From Nitrosopumilus sp. Nsub (GTDB taxonomy: Archaea; Thermoproteota; Nitrososphaeria; Nitrososphaerales; Nitrosopumilaceae), in assembly GCF_001541925.1 (NCBI RefSeq), contig NZ_LQMW01000017.1, positions 62,001 through 126,000 on the forward strand: 64,000 nucleotides of DNA. The letters are read 5' to 3'. The notes under the pieces were generated by a model. It made no database searches, was not told the origin of the DNA, and saw only the letters and a list, made by a program, of their open reading frames with translations. A program made the position numbers and the translations under genes. This document shows, in pieces, positions 37,101 to 48,890 of the stretch (position 1 is the stretch's first letter; every line of letters begins with the position of its first letter).

Positions 37101-38228
37101 ATGGACGAACATTTTACAGTAACACCAAAATTCACAACAAAAATGTTGGAAAAAGCACTTCGACTTTACACACCATCACTTAGCGAAAGACCAATGGCAG
37201 AATTTTTAGCAGATAAATGCGATGATTTGGGATTTGAAGACATACAAATTGATGAAGTAGGAAACATTATTGCAAAAAAAGGTTCAGGTTCACCAAAAAT
37301 TTTGTTATGTGGGCACATGGATGTAGTTCCAGGAAAAGTAAAAGTTAGAAAAGAAGGAGATTCACTTTATGGACGTGGTGCATCTGATGCAAAAGCACCA
37401 TTAATGGCAATGCTATTTGCTGCAGCGTCAGTTAAAGAAAATCAAGGAACAGTAACTTTCGTAGGAGCTGTAGATGAAGAAGGAAATGCCATAGGAATCA
37501 AAAATATTGTAAAAAAACAAATGGATATGGATTATGCAGTATTTGGAGAACCTAGTGGAATCAAACAAGTAACGATTGCTTACAAAGGAAGGTTAGCAAT
37601 TAAACTAAAAATTAGTGTTTCAGATAGTTCACATGCTAGTGCCCCTTGGCTTTCAAAAAATGCAATTGAAGAATCAATAATTTTTGTTAAAGAATTAAAA
37701 GAAAAATTAGAAGCAAATCAAGAAGGTAAAACAAAAGGAATGTTACTTACTGCAACAATGACAGAAATTAAAGGTGGAACAAGTCATAACATCACACCAA
37801 AAGAATGTGAAATTCTTTTTGACATTAGAATTCCAGTAGATATGAATTGTAAAAACATTGAACAAAAAATTGCAACTTTAGTTAAAGAGATTTCTCAGAA
37901 AAGGGAGGTAGATGCATTTTATTCAATTTTAGATGAAACTGAACCATTCGAAGCAGCTCATAACTCATCATTAGTTAGAGCATTTACTCTAGGAATTATG
38001 CAAGTAGAAAAATCCAGACCAACATTAATTCGAAAAACAGGTACAGGAGACATGAATGTTTTAGGAAATCAATGGAAAATTCCAGTAATCACATATGGTC
38101 CAGGAGATCCACACGAAGCACATACAATTGATGAAAAAGTTTCAATTGAAGAATACCTTAAAGGCATAGAAATTTTCAAGGCTTCCTTACAGCATTTAAA
38201 AAGGCTACATGATAAAAAATTGCAATAA
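37101..38228 (+). CDS. lysK: LysW-lysine/ornithine hydrolase (LysK/ArgE, M20 family)
   Basis: About 375-aa zinc peptidase that releases lysine or ornithine from LysW. Metal-site motifs: CGHMDVVPG, GRGASDAKAPLMAML, VDEEGNAIG and FGEPSG, with a dimerisation domain between. ATG 37101 is two bases after the lysX stop; the frame stays open upstream inside lysX but without family similarity. It overlaps dphB by one base. Confidence 0.92.
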   Translation: MDEHFTVTPKFTTKMLEKALRLYTPSLSERPMAEFLADKCDDLGFEDIQIDEVGNIIAKKGSGSPKILLCGHMDVVPGKVKVRKEGDSLYGRGASDAKAPLMAMLFAAASVKENQGTVTFVGAVDEEGNAIGIKNIVKKQMDMDYAVFGEPSGIKQVTIAYKGRLAIKLKISVSDSSHASAPWLSKNAIEESIIFVKELKEKLEANQEGKTKGMLLTATMTEIKGGTSHNITPKECEILFDIRIPVDMNCKNIEQKIATLVKEISQKREVDAFYSILDETEPFEAAHNSSLVRAFTLGIMQVEKSRPTLIRKTGTGDMNVLGNQWKIPVITYGPGDPHEAHTIDEKVSIEEYLKGIEIFKASLQHLKRLHDKKLQ

Positions 38229-39265
38229 TGTTAGCTTTTGTAGGTTTAGGAATATCAGGTTTTGAATCCATCCCCATAGAAGGATTAGAAATAATTTCAA
38301 ATGCAGATATTGTGTACTTGGAGCAATTTACTAGCCCAATTAGTGAATCAGATTTGGAAAAAATTAAAAATTCAATCAAAGGGGAATTCAAACTAGCTAA
38401 AAGATGGCTAGTTGAAGATGGAAATGAAATTTTAGAAATGTCAAAAGAGAACAACGTGGTTTTATTGGCATATGGAGATCCCTATATTGCAACAACACAT
38501 ATCGAATTAAGAGCAAGGGCAATTGAAAATAAAATTCAAACACATTCAATCCATGCTTCTTCATCATTGACATCTATGATTGGAGAATGTGGTTTACATT
38601 TTTACAAAATTGGAAGAATTGCAACAATTATGAGTGAAATGAAATCACTTACAACACCATACTATGTAATTTATAAAAATTTGATTGAAGGAAATCATAC
38701 GGTTCTTTTGTTAGAATATAATCAAGACAAAGATTTTTTCTTAGATCCCAAAGATGCATTAAATGGATTATTAGAAACGGAAAAAGGGCAAACAAGAAAA
38801 GTAATTACAGAATCAAATTATGCTATTATTGCATCAAGAATTGGTTTTAAAAATCAAGCAATTATTTCAGGGAAGATATCTAGTTTGAAAGAAACAGATT
38901 TTGGAAAACCACCACATACAATCATCATTCCAGGTAAATTACATTTTACAGAATCAGATGCTTTGAAATTATTTGGAAAATGCGTAGATGAACCATTTGA
39001 TAATTCTGAAAAAACAGAAAAAATTTCAAATCAAATGATGAGAAAATATGTTCCAATGGTTAGAGAAGCACTAGAAGAGGTTGAACCATTTTACAAAAAT
39101 CAAAAAGAATTTGAAGTGATTTTAGATAATGCTGAACGATACATTAAGGATGCAGAGGTATTTTTAGGCGAGGGTCGAGATGAAAATGCAATTTTGAGTA
39201 TTGGATATGCTGATGGATTAGTAGACGCGCTAAGATTAGCAAAAGGCCTTGAATTTAAAATGTAA
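38228..39265 (+). CDS. dphB: Diphthine synthase DphB fused to a DUF357-like domain
   Basis: Residues 1 to about 255 are a tetrapyrrole-methylase-fold enzyme (MLAFVGLGISGFESIP, LAYGDPYIATTH, PPHTIIIPGKLHF), methylating elongation factor 2 in diphthamide synthesis. DphB is normally about 260 aa; this one is 345 aa. The extra C-terminal 80 residues (ILDNAERYIKDAEVFLGEG followed by NAILSIGYADGLVDAL) resemble the stand-alone archaeal DUF357 domain. The fusion is seen as one uninterrupted frame. Confidence 0.87.
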   Translation: MLAFVGLGISGFESIPIEGLEIISNADIVYLEQFTSPISESDLEKIKNSIKGEFKLAKRWLVEDGNEILEMSKENNVVLLAYGDPYIATTHIELRARAIENKIQTHSIHASSSLTSMIGECGLHFYKIGRIATIMSEMKSLTTPYYVIYKNLIEGNHTVLLLEYNQDKDFFLDPKDALNGLLETEKGQTRKVITESNYAIIASRIGFKNQAIISGKISSLKETDFGKPPHTIIIPGKLHFTESDALKLFGKCVDEPFDNSEKTEKISNQMMRKYVPMVREALEEVEPFYKNQKEFEVILDNAERYIKDAEVFLGEGRDENAILSIGYADGLVDALRLAKGLEFKM

Positions 39266-39308
39266 GATTATCAATAAATTAAAGAGGAGGTCAAAAGATA
39301 AAAAAACA

Positions 39309-39926
39309 TTGGAACAAATTGAAAAAAACATCTTATCAGCAATATACGTAAGTCAAATTACTGGAGAAAATCCAATAGAGAAAATTTTAGAAAACAAAAT
39401 GATCTCTGAAGAACAGATTTCTGAAAGAATGGATAAATTAATTCGAGAAAATCTAATTAATCAAGATAAAACAACATTAACTGAAATTGGTAGAGGTTTA
39501 TTACGAGTAGTATTAGCAGGAGGTGTTTTTGATATCATACACCCAGGACATATTTCTACATTAAATGCAGCAAATGCATTAGGAGATGTATTAGTTGTTG
39601 TTGTAGCGACAGACAACACAGCAGTAAAAATGAAAAAAAGAAGACCAATACACAGTCAAGAACAAAGACAAGAATTAGTCAATTCATTATCAGTAGTGGA
39701 TTTATGTTTAATTGGACAAGAAAATAATATTTTTAAGACAGTGAATTTAGTAAAACCACAAATAATTGCATTAGGGTATGATCAAGTCCATCAAGAACAA
39801 TTCATTACAGAAGGATGTAAGAAAATTGAATTAGATGCAAAGGTTGCCAGATTACAATCACCCATTCCAGAAAGCTCCAGTTCTAAAATAGAAAAGGAGT
39901 ACGGGGAATCAATTCACGGAATTTAA
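39309..39926 (+). CDS. ribL: Archaeal FAD synthase (RibL-type nucleotidyltransferase) with N-terminal wHTH
   Basis: About 205 aa: an N-terminal winged-helix-like segment (roughly 60 residues) then a cytidylyltransferase-fold domain with AGGVFDIIHPGHISTLN (HxGH nucleotide site) and a C-terminal ISSTKS-like SSSSKIEKE. RibL makes FAD from FMN. The start is uncertain: TTG 39309 is used, but the frame is open back to TTG 39249 inside dphB, and a GAGGAGG sequence lies at about 39283-39289. Glycerol-3-phosphate cytidylyltransferase is the family alternative; the convergent riboflavin kinase gene favours FAD synthase. Confidence 0.8.
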   Translation: MEQIEKNILSAIYVSQITGENPIEKILENKMISEEQISERMDKLIRENLINQDKTTLTEIGRGLLRVVLAGGVFDIIHPGHISTLNAANALGDVLVVVVATDNTAVKMKKRRPIHSQEQRQELVNSLSVVDLCLIGQENNIFKTVNLVKPQIIALGYDQVHQEQFITEGCKKIELDAKVARLQSPIPESSSSKIEKEYGESIHGI

Positions 39927-40606
39927 TAATTTACTTCAATTTTTATTGAAACTTTTGAACCATCCTTCAATTTAGTGTTTTTACGTATACATGTTTTAGA
40001 GATTAATTCAATTACAGATTCATCATGATGAGTTCGTTCAAGAATAATTAATTGGCATTTAATTGAATTATTTAATTTGGCAGAAAAACACTTGACCCAA
40101 CCATATGTTCTCTTTCCATCAGAAAAACTTTTAATTTTAATTCCATCTAAAGTTTCAAATTGTTTTATTGCTTCTTGATGAATTTTTTTGTCTAAACGAA
40201 CATTTAGAGTTCCAGGAAATGGAACATATCCAATTTTAGATTTAAATTGTTTTGTGTATCCTTTCAATCCCATATAGTATGCACCCTCACCCATTCCTGA
40301 AACTAAAGTTCCTCGAAGATTAACAATTGAAGGTGAAGAGTCTAAACTTTTTTGGAGAAGTGAGGATAATTTTACAATCTCAGAATAACCTTTACCAGTA
40401 ATTTTTACAGATAAATTTCTTCCACTAATTATTCGAGTGATGGATTTGTTTTGTTCTAATTCTAACAAATGCTTTGATGCAGCTTGTTGTGATTTATTGA
40501 TATTTTTTCCTAAAGCAGATGTTGTTATTGTAACGTAATTGTATTTTGCTCCTTTAGATAATAGATAAGAGAGAGTTAAGAGGTGCTGAATTTTTAGTTC
40601 AGTCAT
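39923..40606 (-). CDS. ribK: CTP-dependent riboflavin kinase with N-terminal HTH
   Basis: 227 aa. The N-terminal 90 residues form a winged helix (KNINKSQQAASKHLLELEQ) and the C-terminal DUF120 domain has LRGTLVSGMGEGAYYMGL, GYVPFPGTLNVRL and ILERTHHDES, all typical of archaeal RibK, which uses CTP to make FMN. The HTH suggests flavin-linked regulation. Its stop overlaps the FAD synthase stop by four bases, so the two final steps of flavin synthesis are encoded tail to tail. Confidence 0.92.
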   Translation of the reverse strand: MTELKIQHLLTLSYLLSKGAKYNYVTITTSALGKNINKSQQAASKHLLELEQNKSITRIISGRNLSVKITGKGYSEIVKLSSLLQKSLDSSPSIVNLRGTLVSGMGEGAYYMGLKGYTKQFKSKIGYVPFPGTLNVRLDKKIHQEAIKQFETLDGIKIKSFSDGKRTYGWVKCFSAKLNNSIKCQLIILERTHHDESVIELISKTCIRKNTKLKDGSKVSIKIEVNY

Positions 40607-40614
40607 CTAAAATC

Positions 40615-41757
40615 CTAAGATATGCCTAAATCACTGAATGTCTTTAACGTCATGCCATCAGAGTTGGTTAATTTTGCAACTCTATGTCCAATTACACATT
40701 CAATTCCAGCATTTTTAGCACCTTCCAATAATCTCTTGGTGATAATTCCATCCAATAGAAGATACTTGATGCCAGATTGAGAAGATAATTTACTTACTAC
40801 TTCACTAATTGGAACTTTAAAGATTTCATTTTGATCACCATCTAAAGCAACTGCTTCTAAAGTTTCATTAAGATTTGGGAAAATTTTAGATGCAACATCT
40901 GCAATGGATTTATCATCTTCACTTTTCAATGATGGAGTAGGTTTGCCATTTTTAATTTCATCAACAATTGGTTGTAAAATTTCATCTAATCTTTGAGGAG
41001 TTAATTCTTCTACTTCAACACCAGTATCAGCTTGTAATTCATAATCAAGTGTTACAACAGATTTTAATTCTTTGAGAATAAAACCACCTGCTCTATCACC
41101 ATCAATAAATGCAACAACAGTATCTTTTTCAGAACATAATTCTTTAATGGATTCATCAATTTTTGCACCTTCAATTGCAAGGACATTATCATATCCTGCT
41201 CTCAATAGATTAATGACATCAGCTCTACCTTCAACCAAAATAATCCAATTTGAATTAAAAACTCCAGAACTGCATGTTAATTTAGATGGTCCATAACTAG
41301 ATAATTTTCCAGAATCACCTTGATGAACATCATTTAACATTGTTTCACCTTCACTAACTGTTTTAGTTGCCCATTTTTGCTTGATTTCTTTTGCACGTTT
41401 TACAATATCATCTTTCTTTGCTGCACGTACATCATCAATTGCATCCAAATTAAATTTACAATCAAATGGACCAACTTTATCAATACTTTCGATACCAGCT
41501 GCAATTAATGCACAAGTATCAATATCAGTACTCATTGGAATAACAGCATTACCACTTGTAGTATTAGATGTTGATTTAGCAATAACTTCAATACGTCCTA
41601 CTTTAGAAACTCGTTGCAGTTCATTCAAATTCATCTCTGGGCCTAACAGTCCTTCTGTTTGGCCAAAGATGGCTCCGATTATATCTGCTCTTTCAACGAG
41701 TCCATCAACTTCATAGGAAAGCTTAACGTGATATTTGACAATTCCTGATTGAGGCAT
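40615..41757 (-). CDS. dnaG: Archaeal DnaG (TOPRIM domain) protein
   Basis: 380 aa. Starts MPQSGIVKYHVKLSYEVDGLVERADIIGAIFGQ, as in archaeal DnaG, with the TOPRIM domain at about residues 165-270 (WIILVEGRADVINLL, FIDGDRAGG). Archaeal DnaG is bound to the RNA-degrading exosome and has been shown to act as a primase in some species. A Shine-Dalgarno-like AAAGGAGAT is about 10-17 bases before the ATG. Eight bases upstream of ribK on the same strand. Confidence 0.93.
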   Translation of the reverse strand: MPQSGIVKYHVKLSYEVDGLVERADIIGAIFGQTEGLLGPEMNLNELQRVSKVGRIEVIAKSTSNTTSGNAVIPMSTDIDTCALIAAGIESIDKVGPFDCKFNLDAIDDVRAAKKDDIVKRAKEIKQKWATKTVSEGETMLNDVHQGDSGKLSSYGPSKLTCSSGVFNSNWIILVEGRADVINLLRAGYDNVLAIEGAKIDESIKELCSEKDTVVAFIDGDRAGGFILKELKSVVTLDYELQADTGVEVEELTPQRLDEILQPIVDEIKNGKPTPSLKSEDDKSIADVASKIFPNLNETLEAVALDGDQNEIFKVPISEVVSKLSSQSGIKYLLLDGIITKRLLEGAKNAGIECVIGHRVAKLTNSDGMTLKTFSDLGIS

Positions 41758-41780
41758 AAATTCTTCATCTCCTTTATCAT

Positions 41781-41808
41781 TATATCCTCAATTCTAACTT
41801 AGGATATA
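41781..41808. promoter_or_regulatory. Inverted repeat in the dnaG upstream region
   Basis: TATATCCT (41781-41788) and AGGATATA (41801-41808) form a perfect 8-bp dyad separated by 12 bases, 24 to 51 bases before the dnaG ATG. The arm nearer dnaG includes a TATA-like sequence, so a protein bound to the dyad would cover the promoter. Confidence 0.35.
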
Positions 41809-41885
41809 TGAGGGTATCGCAATAGAAAAAAAATCGGAGTATAGCATAAGCTAGAGATATTAAAAAATGAAATAATGATACTAGT

Positions 41886-42236
41886 TTATTCAGTACTAAA
41901 TGAGTGACCACATGAACAGGATTTTGTAACATTCGGATTATTAATTTTAAATCCAGATCCCATCAAGCTCTCAATATAGTCAACGTTTGCACCTTGTAAA
42001 TGATCAACACTGTAACTATCAACTAAGAGTTTAACTCCATTTTCTTCAAGAATAAGATCATCTTCTTCTGGTGCTTTTTCAAAGCCCATACCATAAGATA
42101 ATCCAGAACAACCACCACCTTGAACATATACTCGTAAGTATTCAGGGGATTCGGCTTCCTCTTTCATGAACTCTTGGATTTTCTCAGCTGCTTTTGCAGT
42201 AACTGTAACCATTTTTTGTGTTTGTTCAGTTGCCAT
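41886..42236 (-). CDS. IscA/ErpA-type iron-sulfur carrier
   Basis: About 116 aa HesB/IscA-family protein with the three conserved cysteines: one in VQGGGCSGLSYGM and the C-terminal pair in TKSCSCGHSF. It accepts and delivers Fe-S clusters. ATG 42236 (MATEQTQKM) is preferred over GTG/ATG options nine bases upstream. Confidence 0.9.
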   Translation of the reverse strand: MATEQTQKMVTVTAKAAEKIQEFMKEEAESPEYLRVYVQGGGCSGLSYGMGFEKAPEEDDLILEENGVKLLVDSYSVDHLQGANVDYIESLMGSGFKINNPNVTKSCSCGHSFSTE

Positions 42237-42343
42237 TATGATCAAAAACCATTTCCAAATTATAATAATCTTTTCCCCTTCAACATACTAGTAATTCAGA
42301 TAGGCTCAAAATATAATAAAAATAAAAAAGAGACTGAGATAGC

Positions 42344-43114
<771 letters not shown>

Positions 43115-43141
43115 TCAAGTCATGCAAGAATTAAATGTTAT

Positions 43142-45301
<2,160 letters not shown>

Positions 45302-45985
45302 TCAAAGCGAAAATTGAGATTTAAAATTTTTGTAAAAAGTTTCCATGTTGGATTTAACAGTGAAAATATTTTGTTCAATATCTGAACGGATTTGGCGTGG
45401 ATCAATATGAGGGATTTTATCCAATTTTTCTTCAGTTTTATCTAACCAAAGATTCACCATTTGTTCATTTACTTCAAGATGAAATTGGAGTCCAATTGCA
45501 CTTTTGTATTGAAATGCTTGATTTTGGTAATTCTTAGATGAGGCTAATCTGGTAGCACCCGAAGGTAAATCAAAAGTATCACCATGCCAATGAAATACAG
45601 AAAAAGGATTTTGAAATCCAGAAAATAATTTAGAATTATCAGAGAGAGTTAAGTCATGATAAAATCCAATCTCAGTAATTGGTCCTCGATATACTGAAGC
45701 TCCAAAAGTTTTTGCAATTAATTGAGAACCTAAACAAATTCCCAATACAGGGATTGAATTTTCAACATAATTTTTAATCAATTTTTGCTCTTCAATCAAA
45801 TAAGGTAAATCATCATTTGCACTTTCTGGAGCACCCAAAATTATTGCAAATGAAAATTTTTTCTTGGGAATTTCTTCATGTTTTGCATAAACAGACGTAA
45901 TATCAAATCCATCATCAGACAATAATTGACCTAAATGCCCTGAACCTTCAATTCTAGTATTTTGAATGAGTAAAACGTCAGACAA
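45302..45985 (-). CDS. Class I glutamine amidotransferase-like protein
   Basis: 227 aa with the GMP-synthase-like GATase fold: nucleophile Cys in LGICLGSQLIAKTFG, catalytic His in GLQFHLEV with the following Glu. Stand-alone members act with unknown partners or as hydrolases of gamma-glutamyl compounds. TTG start 45985. Lies between glutamate dehydrogenase and the acyl-CoA synthetase on the same strand, so nitrogen metabolism is plausible but unproven. Confidence 0.82.
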   Translation of the reverse strand: MSDVLLIQNTRIEGSGHLGQLLSDDGFDITSVYAKHEEIPKKKFSFAIILGAPESANDDLPYLIEEQKLIKNYVENSIPVLGICLGSQLIAKTFGASVYRGPITEIGFYHDLTLSDNSKLFSGFQNPFSVFHWHGDTFDLPSGATRLASSKNYQNQAFQYKSAIGLQFHLEVNEQMVNLWLDKTEEKLDKIPHIDPRQIRSDIEQNIFTVKSNMETFYKNFKSQFSL

Positions 45986-46009
45986 TGTAAAAATTAAAAA
46001 ATAATCAGA

Positions 46010-47284
46010 CTAAGGCCAAATGCCTTTTTGATTAAATGCTTCCAAAACACGTTCAACTGCTAAAACCATTGTAGCTTTTCGCATGTCAACTTTGTGTTTT
46101 TTAGATAATGCATATGCATCTTTGAATCCTTGTGTGATATTTTTCTCCATCTTTGATGCAACTTCATCAAAACTCCAATAGTATCCCATATTGTTTTGAA
46201 CCCATTCCAAATAAGAAATACAAACACCACCAGAATTTGCTAAAATATCAGGAACCACAAGAATCTTTTTCTTTTCAATTACAGGATCTGCTTCAGGCAA
46301 TGTTGGGCCATTTGCAGCTTCACCGATAATTTTACAATTTAATTTTTCTGCGATTTTTGCAGTAATTTGATTTTCTAAGGCTCCAGGAATCAAAATGTCA
46401 CATTTTGCAGTTAGTAATTCTTCAGTTGAAACATCTTTACTTCCAGTAAATCCTACAACGGAACCAGTTTTTTCTTTGTGTTCTAAAATTTTACTTACTT
46501 TAGCACCTTTAGGAATTAAAATTGAACCTTTAGAGTCACTTACTCCAACTACAACTGCACCCATTTTTTCCAAATATTCACCAGCAAATGTGGAAGCATT
46601 TCCAAATCCTTGTAAAACTACTTTTGCACCTTTTAATTTAATTTTCAATGTTTTTGCAGCTTCTCTTACAGTGTAAGCAGTGCCCAATCCAGTAGCAACA
46701 TTTCTTGCTAAAGAACCACCCATAGAAATTGGTTTTCCGGTAATTACACCAGGAGAATATTTGTTTCCGTTTAATTTACTAAAAGTATCCATAATTTGGG
46801 TCATTTCTCTTCCAGTTGTATAAACATCAGGTGCAGGAATATCTTTCTCAGGTCCAATAATTTCTGCAATTTTGTAAGCAAAACCACGAGTTAATCTTTC
46901 CATTTCACCATCACTGAGTTTTTCAGTTTTTGGGTTTACGTAAATAGCACCTTTTCCTCCACCAAGCGGAACATCAACAATAGCACATTTCCATGTCATC
47001 CATGAAGACAGAGCCATTACTTCACGTTCCATGTATTCAACACCACCCTCCGGGTTGAAATAACGAATACCACCTTTGTATGGACCTCTATCGTTATTGT
47101 GTTGACTTCTAAAACCAGTAAATACTCTAATTTTTCCATTATCCATTTTTACAGGAATTTTTACTCGCAACATTTTATTTGGCATTGCAAGATATTCACG
47201 AATTCCCTTATCCTTAATTCCAAGAATGTCACAAGCATCATTTACTTGCTTAGTTGCATTGGCAAATGGATCGGATTTTACCAT
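46010..47284 (-). CDS. gdhA: Glutamate dehydrogenase
   Basis: 424 aa, hexameric family. KMDNGKIRVFTGFRSQHN, the substrate site GPYKGGIRY, PLGGGKGAI with the catalytic lysine, the Rossmann segment VVLQGFGNAST, and NSGGVCISYLEWVQN are visible. Makes glutamate from ammonium and 2-oxoglutarate, the entry of ammonium nitrogen into the amino acids built by the arginine/lysine block. NAD versus NADP use cannot be read with certainty. Confidence 0.94.
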   Translation of the reverse strand: MVKSDPFANATKQVNDACDILGIKDKGIREYLAMPNKMLRVKIPVKMDNGKIRVFTGFRSQHNNDRGPYKGGIRYFNPEGGVEYMEREVMALSSWMTWKCAIVDVPLGGGKGAIYVNPKTEKLSDGEMERLTRGFAYKIAEIIGPEKDIPAPDVYTTGREMTQIMDTFSKLNGNKYSPGVITGKPISMGGSLARNVATGLGTAYTVREAAKTLKIKLKGAKVVLQGFGNASTFAGEYLEKMGAVVVGVSDSKGSILIPKGAKVSKILEHKEKTGSVVGFTGSKDVSTEELLTAKCDILIPGALENQITAKIAEKLNCKIIGEAANGPTLPEADPVIEKKKILVVPDILANSGGVCISYLEWVQNNMGYYWSFDEVASKMEKNITQGFKDAYALSKKHKVDMRKATMVLAVERVLEAFNQKGIWP

Positions 47285-47309
47285 AATAATAATAATAGTC
47301 CTATTCAGA

Positions 47310-47319
47310 TTATATAAGT
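47310..47319 (-). promoter_or_regulatory. TATA box of gdhA
   Basis: CTTATATAAT-type box on the minus strand, about 30 bases before the gdhA ATG, giving a nearly leaderless transcript. Confidence 0.55.
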
Positions 47320-47421
47320 TTGGTTCAAAAAGGAATATTGAAATTATAAATTTTTAAAAAAATTCTAAAATTATTGAGAGATAATTACCCTTAAATTGAC
47401 TGAGAATGAAGTTGACATATC

Positions 47422-48147
47422 ATGATGGCATCACGCGGTTACGATATGACACCAACAATGTATTCTCCTGATGGCAGAATCTATCAAGTCGAATATGCAA
47501 TTGAGACTGTAAAAAGAGGAACTTTAGCTATTGGTATCAGTACCAAACAAGGAGTCATTATGGCAGTAGAAGAAAAAGCAAGAACTTTACAAACTAAAAA
47601 CATTACACAGAAAATTTTCCAAGTTGATTATCACATAGGAGTTGCAGCAGCAGGATACATTCCAGATGCACGTGTTCAAGTTGATAATGCCAGAGCATTT
47701 TCACAAGGAAATAGAATGACATATGATGAATCAGTAGAAATTGCTACAGTTTCAAAATATTTAGCAGATACAGCTCATCAATTTACTCAATATGGAGGAG
47801 TACGTCCAAATGGCGTTTCAATGATTATTGCAGGAATTGATCAAAAAGGAGAAGCAATCTATGTAATAGATCCTAGTGGAACATACGTACAATTTTCTGC
47901 AGTTGCAATAGGGGCAGGTGCTGATGAAGTTAATTCATTTTTAGAAAAAAATTATAATCCAGACATGAGTTTAGAGGACGCAGCAGCATTAGCTATTGCA
48001 TCAGTAAATTTGAAAGCAGAAGCCAAAGATGAAATTAAAAATGTCAAAATGGCAAAAGTTTCATCTGAATCAAAAGTTTTTGAAAAAGTTTCAGAATTAG
48101 ATTTAGAAAATTATTCTAAAAATGTATCAAAATTTTCAAATGAATAA
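47422..48147 (+). CDS. psmA: Proteasome alpha subunit
   Basis: 241 aa with the alpha-subunit N-terminal signature RGYDMTPTMYSPDGRIYQVEYA split by one helix turn, and typical fold residues after. Forms the outer rings of the 20S proteasome; no processed Thr as in beta. ATG 47422 or 47425. A TATA-like TTAAATT lies about 27 bases upstream. The beta subunit is not in this window. Confidence 0.95.
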   Translation: MMASRGYDMTPTMYSPDGRIYQVEYAIETVKRGTLAIGISTKQGVIMAVEEKARTLQTKNITQKIFQVDYHIGVAAAGYIPDARVQVDNARAFSQGNRMTYDESVEIATVSKYLADTAHQFTQYGGVRPNGVSMIIAGIDQKGEAIYVIDPSGTYVQFSAVAIGAGADEVNSFLEKNYNPDMSLEDAAALAIASVNLKAEAKDEIKNVKMAKVSSESKVFEKVSELDLENYSKNVSKFSNE

Positions 48148-48197
48148 AAGTTTTAGATTTGAAAAATATTCAATCAGAGACAAGGAGGATTTAGATA

Positions 48198-48890
48198 ATG
48201 GGTTTAGGTAGTAGTTATTGGAGTGAAGTAATTGAAGTACTTCGCGATATAATTCCAATTTATGATAAAGTTAATTCAATAATTTCATTAGGTAAAGATA
48301 TAGAACACAGAAATCGAGGAATTTCAGGAAGAGTTCTCAAAGGAAATAAAATTTTAGATGCAGGTTCTGGTTTTGGAAACATGTCTAAAACAGCATTAAA
48401 ACTAACAGATGGTAAAATCTCAATCACTCTTTATGATCCTCTAGTACCTATGCTCAAAAATACAGGTTCACATTTTGAAAAAGTTCCAGACATGGCAAAT
48501 GGTGTTTTTGAACATATTCCATTTAGAGATGAAGAATTTGATGCAGTACTATGCGGTTATTCATTAAGAGATGCAATTAATTTGAGAGTTGCAATTTCTG
48601 AAATTCATCGAGTATTAAAAAAAGAAGGACGAATGGTAATTGTAGATTTAGGCAAACCAGATGAAGGTTTTATCAGAGCAGGTGTTGCATTTTATCTTAG
48701 ATGTATTTTACCAATTCTAGCATTTAGTGCTGGTGGAAGATTGGGACTAAAATTCGGTACACTTTATGGTACATTCCAAAGATGGCCACAAAATAAAAAA
48801 TTAGAAGAAAAATTACTAGAAAAATTTTCACGAGTAGAATTTGAAAAGGATCTTATGGGTGGCGCAATAATGGTTGCGGCATACAAATGA
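48198..48890 (+). CDS. Class I SAM methyltransferase, UbiE/MenG-like
   Basis: 230 aa with the UbiE family start region IYDKVNSIISLG, SAM motif I ILDAGSGFGNMS, and VLCGYSLRDAIN plus VLKKEGRMVIVDLGKP. Most likely methylates a quinone ring or a related lipid. A strong AAGGAGG ribosome-binding site at 48182-48188 precedes the ATG by nine bases. Overlaps the next gene by four bases. Confidence 0.8.
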   Translation: MGLGSSYWSEVIEVLRDIIPIYDKVNSIISLGKDIEHRNRGISGRVLKGNKILDAGSGFGNMSKTALKLTDGKISITLYDPLVPMLKNTGSHFEKVPDMANGVFEHIPFRDEEFDAVLCGYSLRDAINLRVAISEIHRVLKKEGRMVIVDLGKPDEGFIRAGVAFYLRCILPILAFSAGGRLGLKFGTLYGTFQRWPQNKKLEEKLLEKFSRVEFEKDLMGGAIMVAAYK

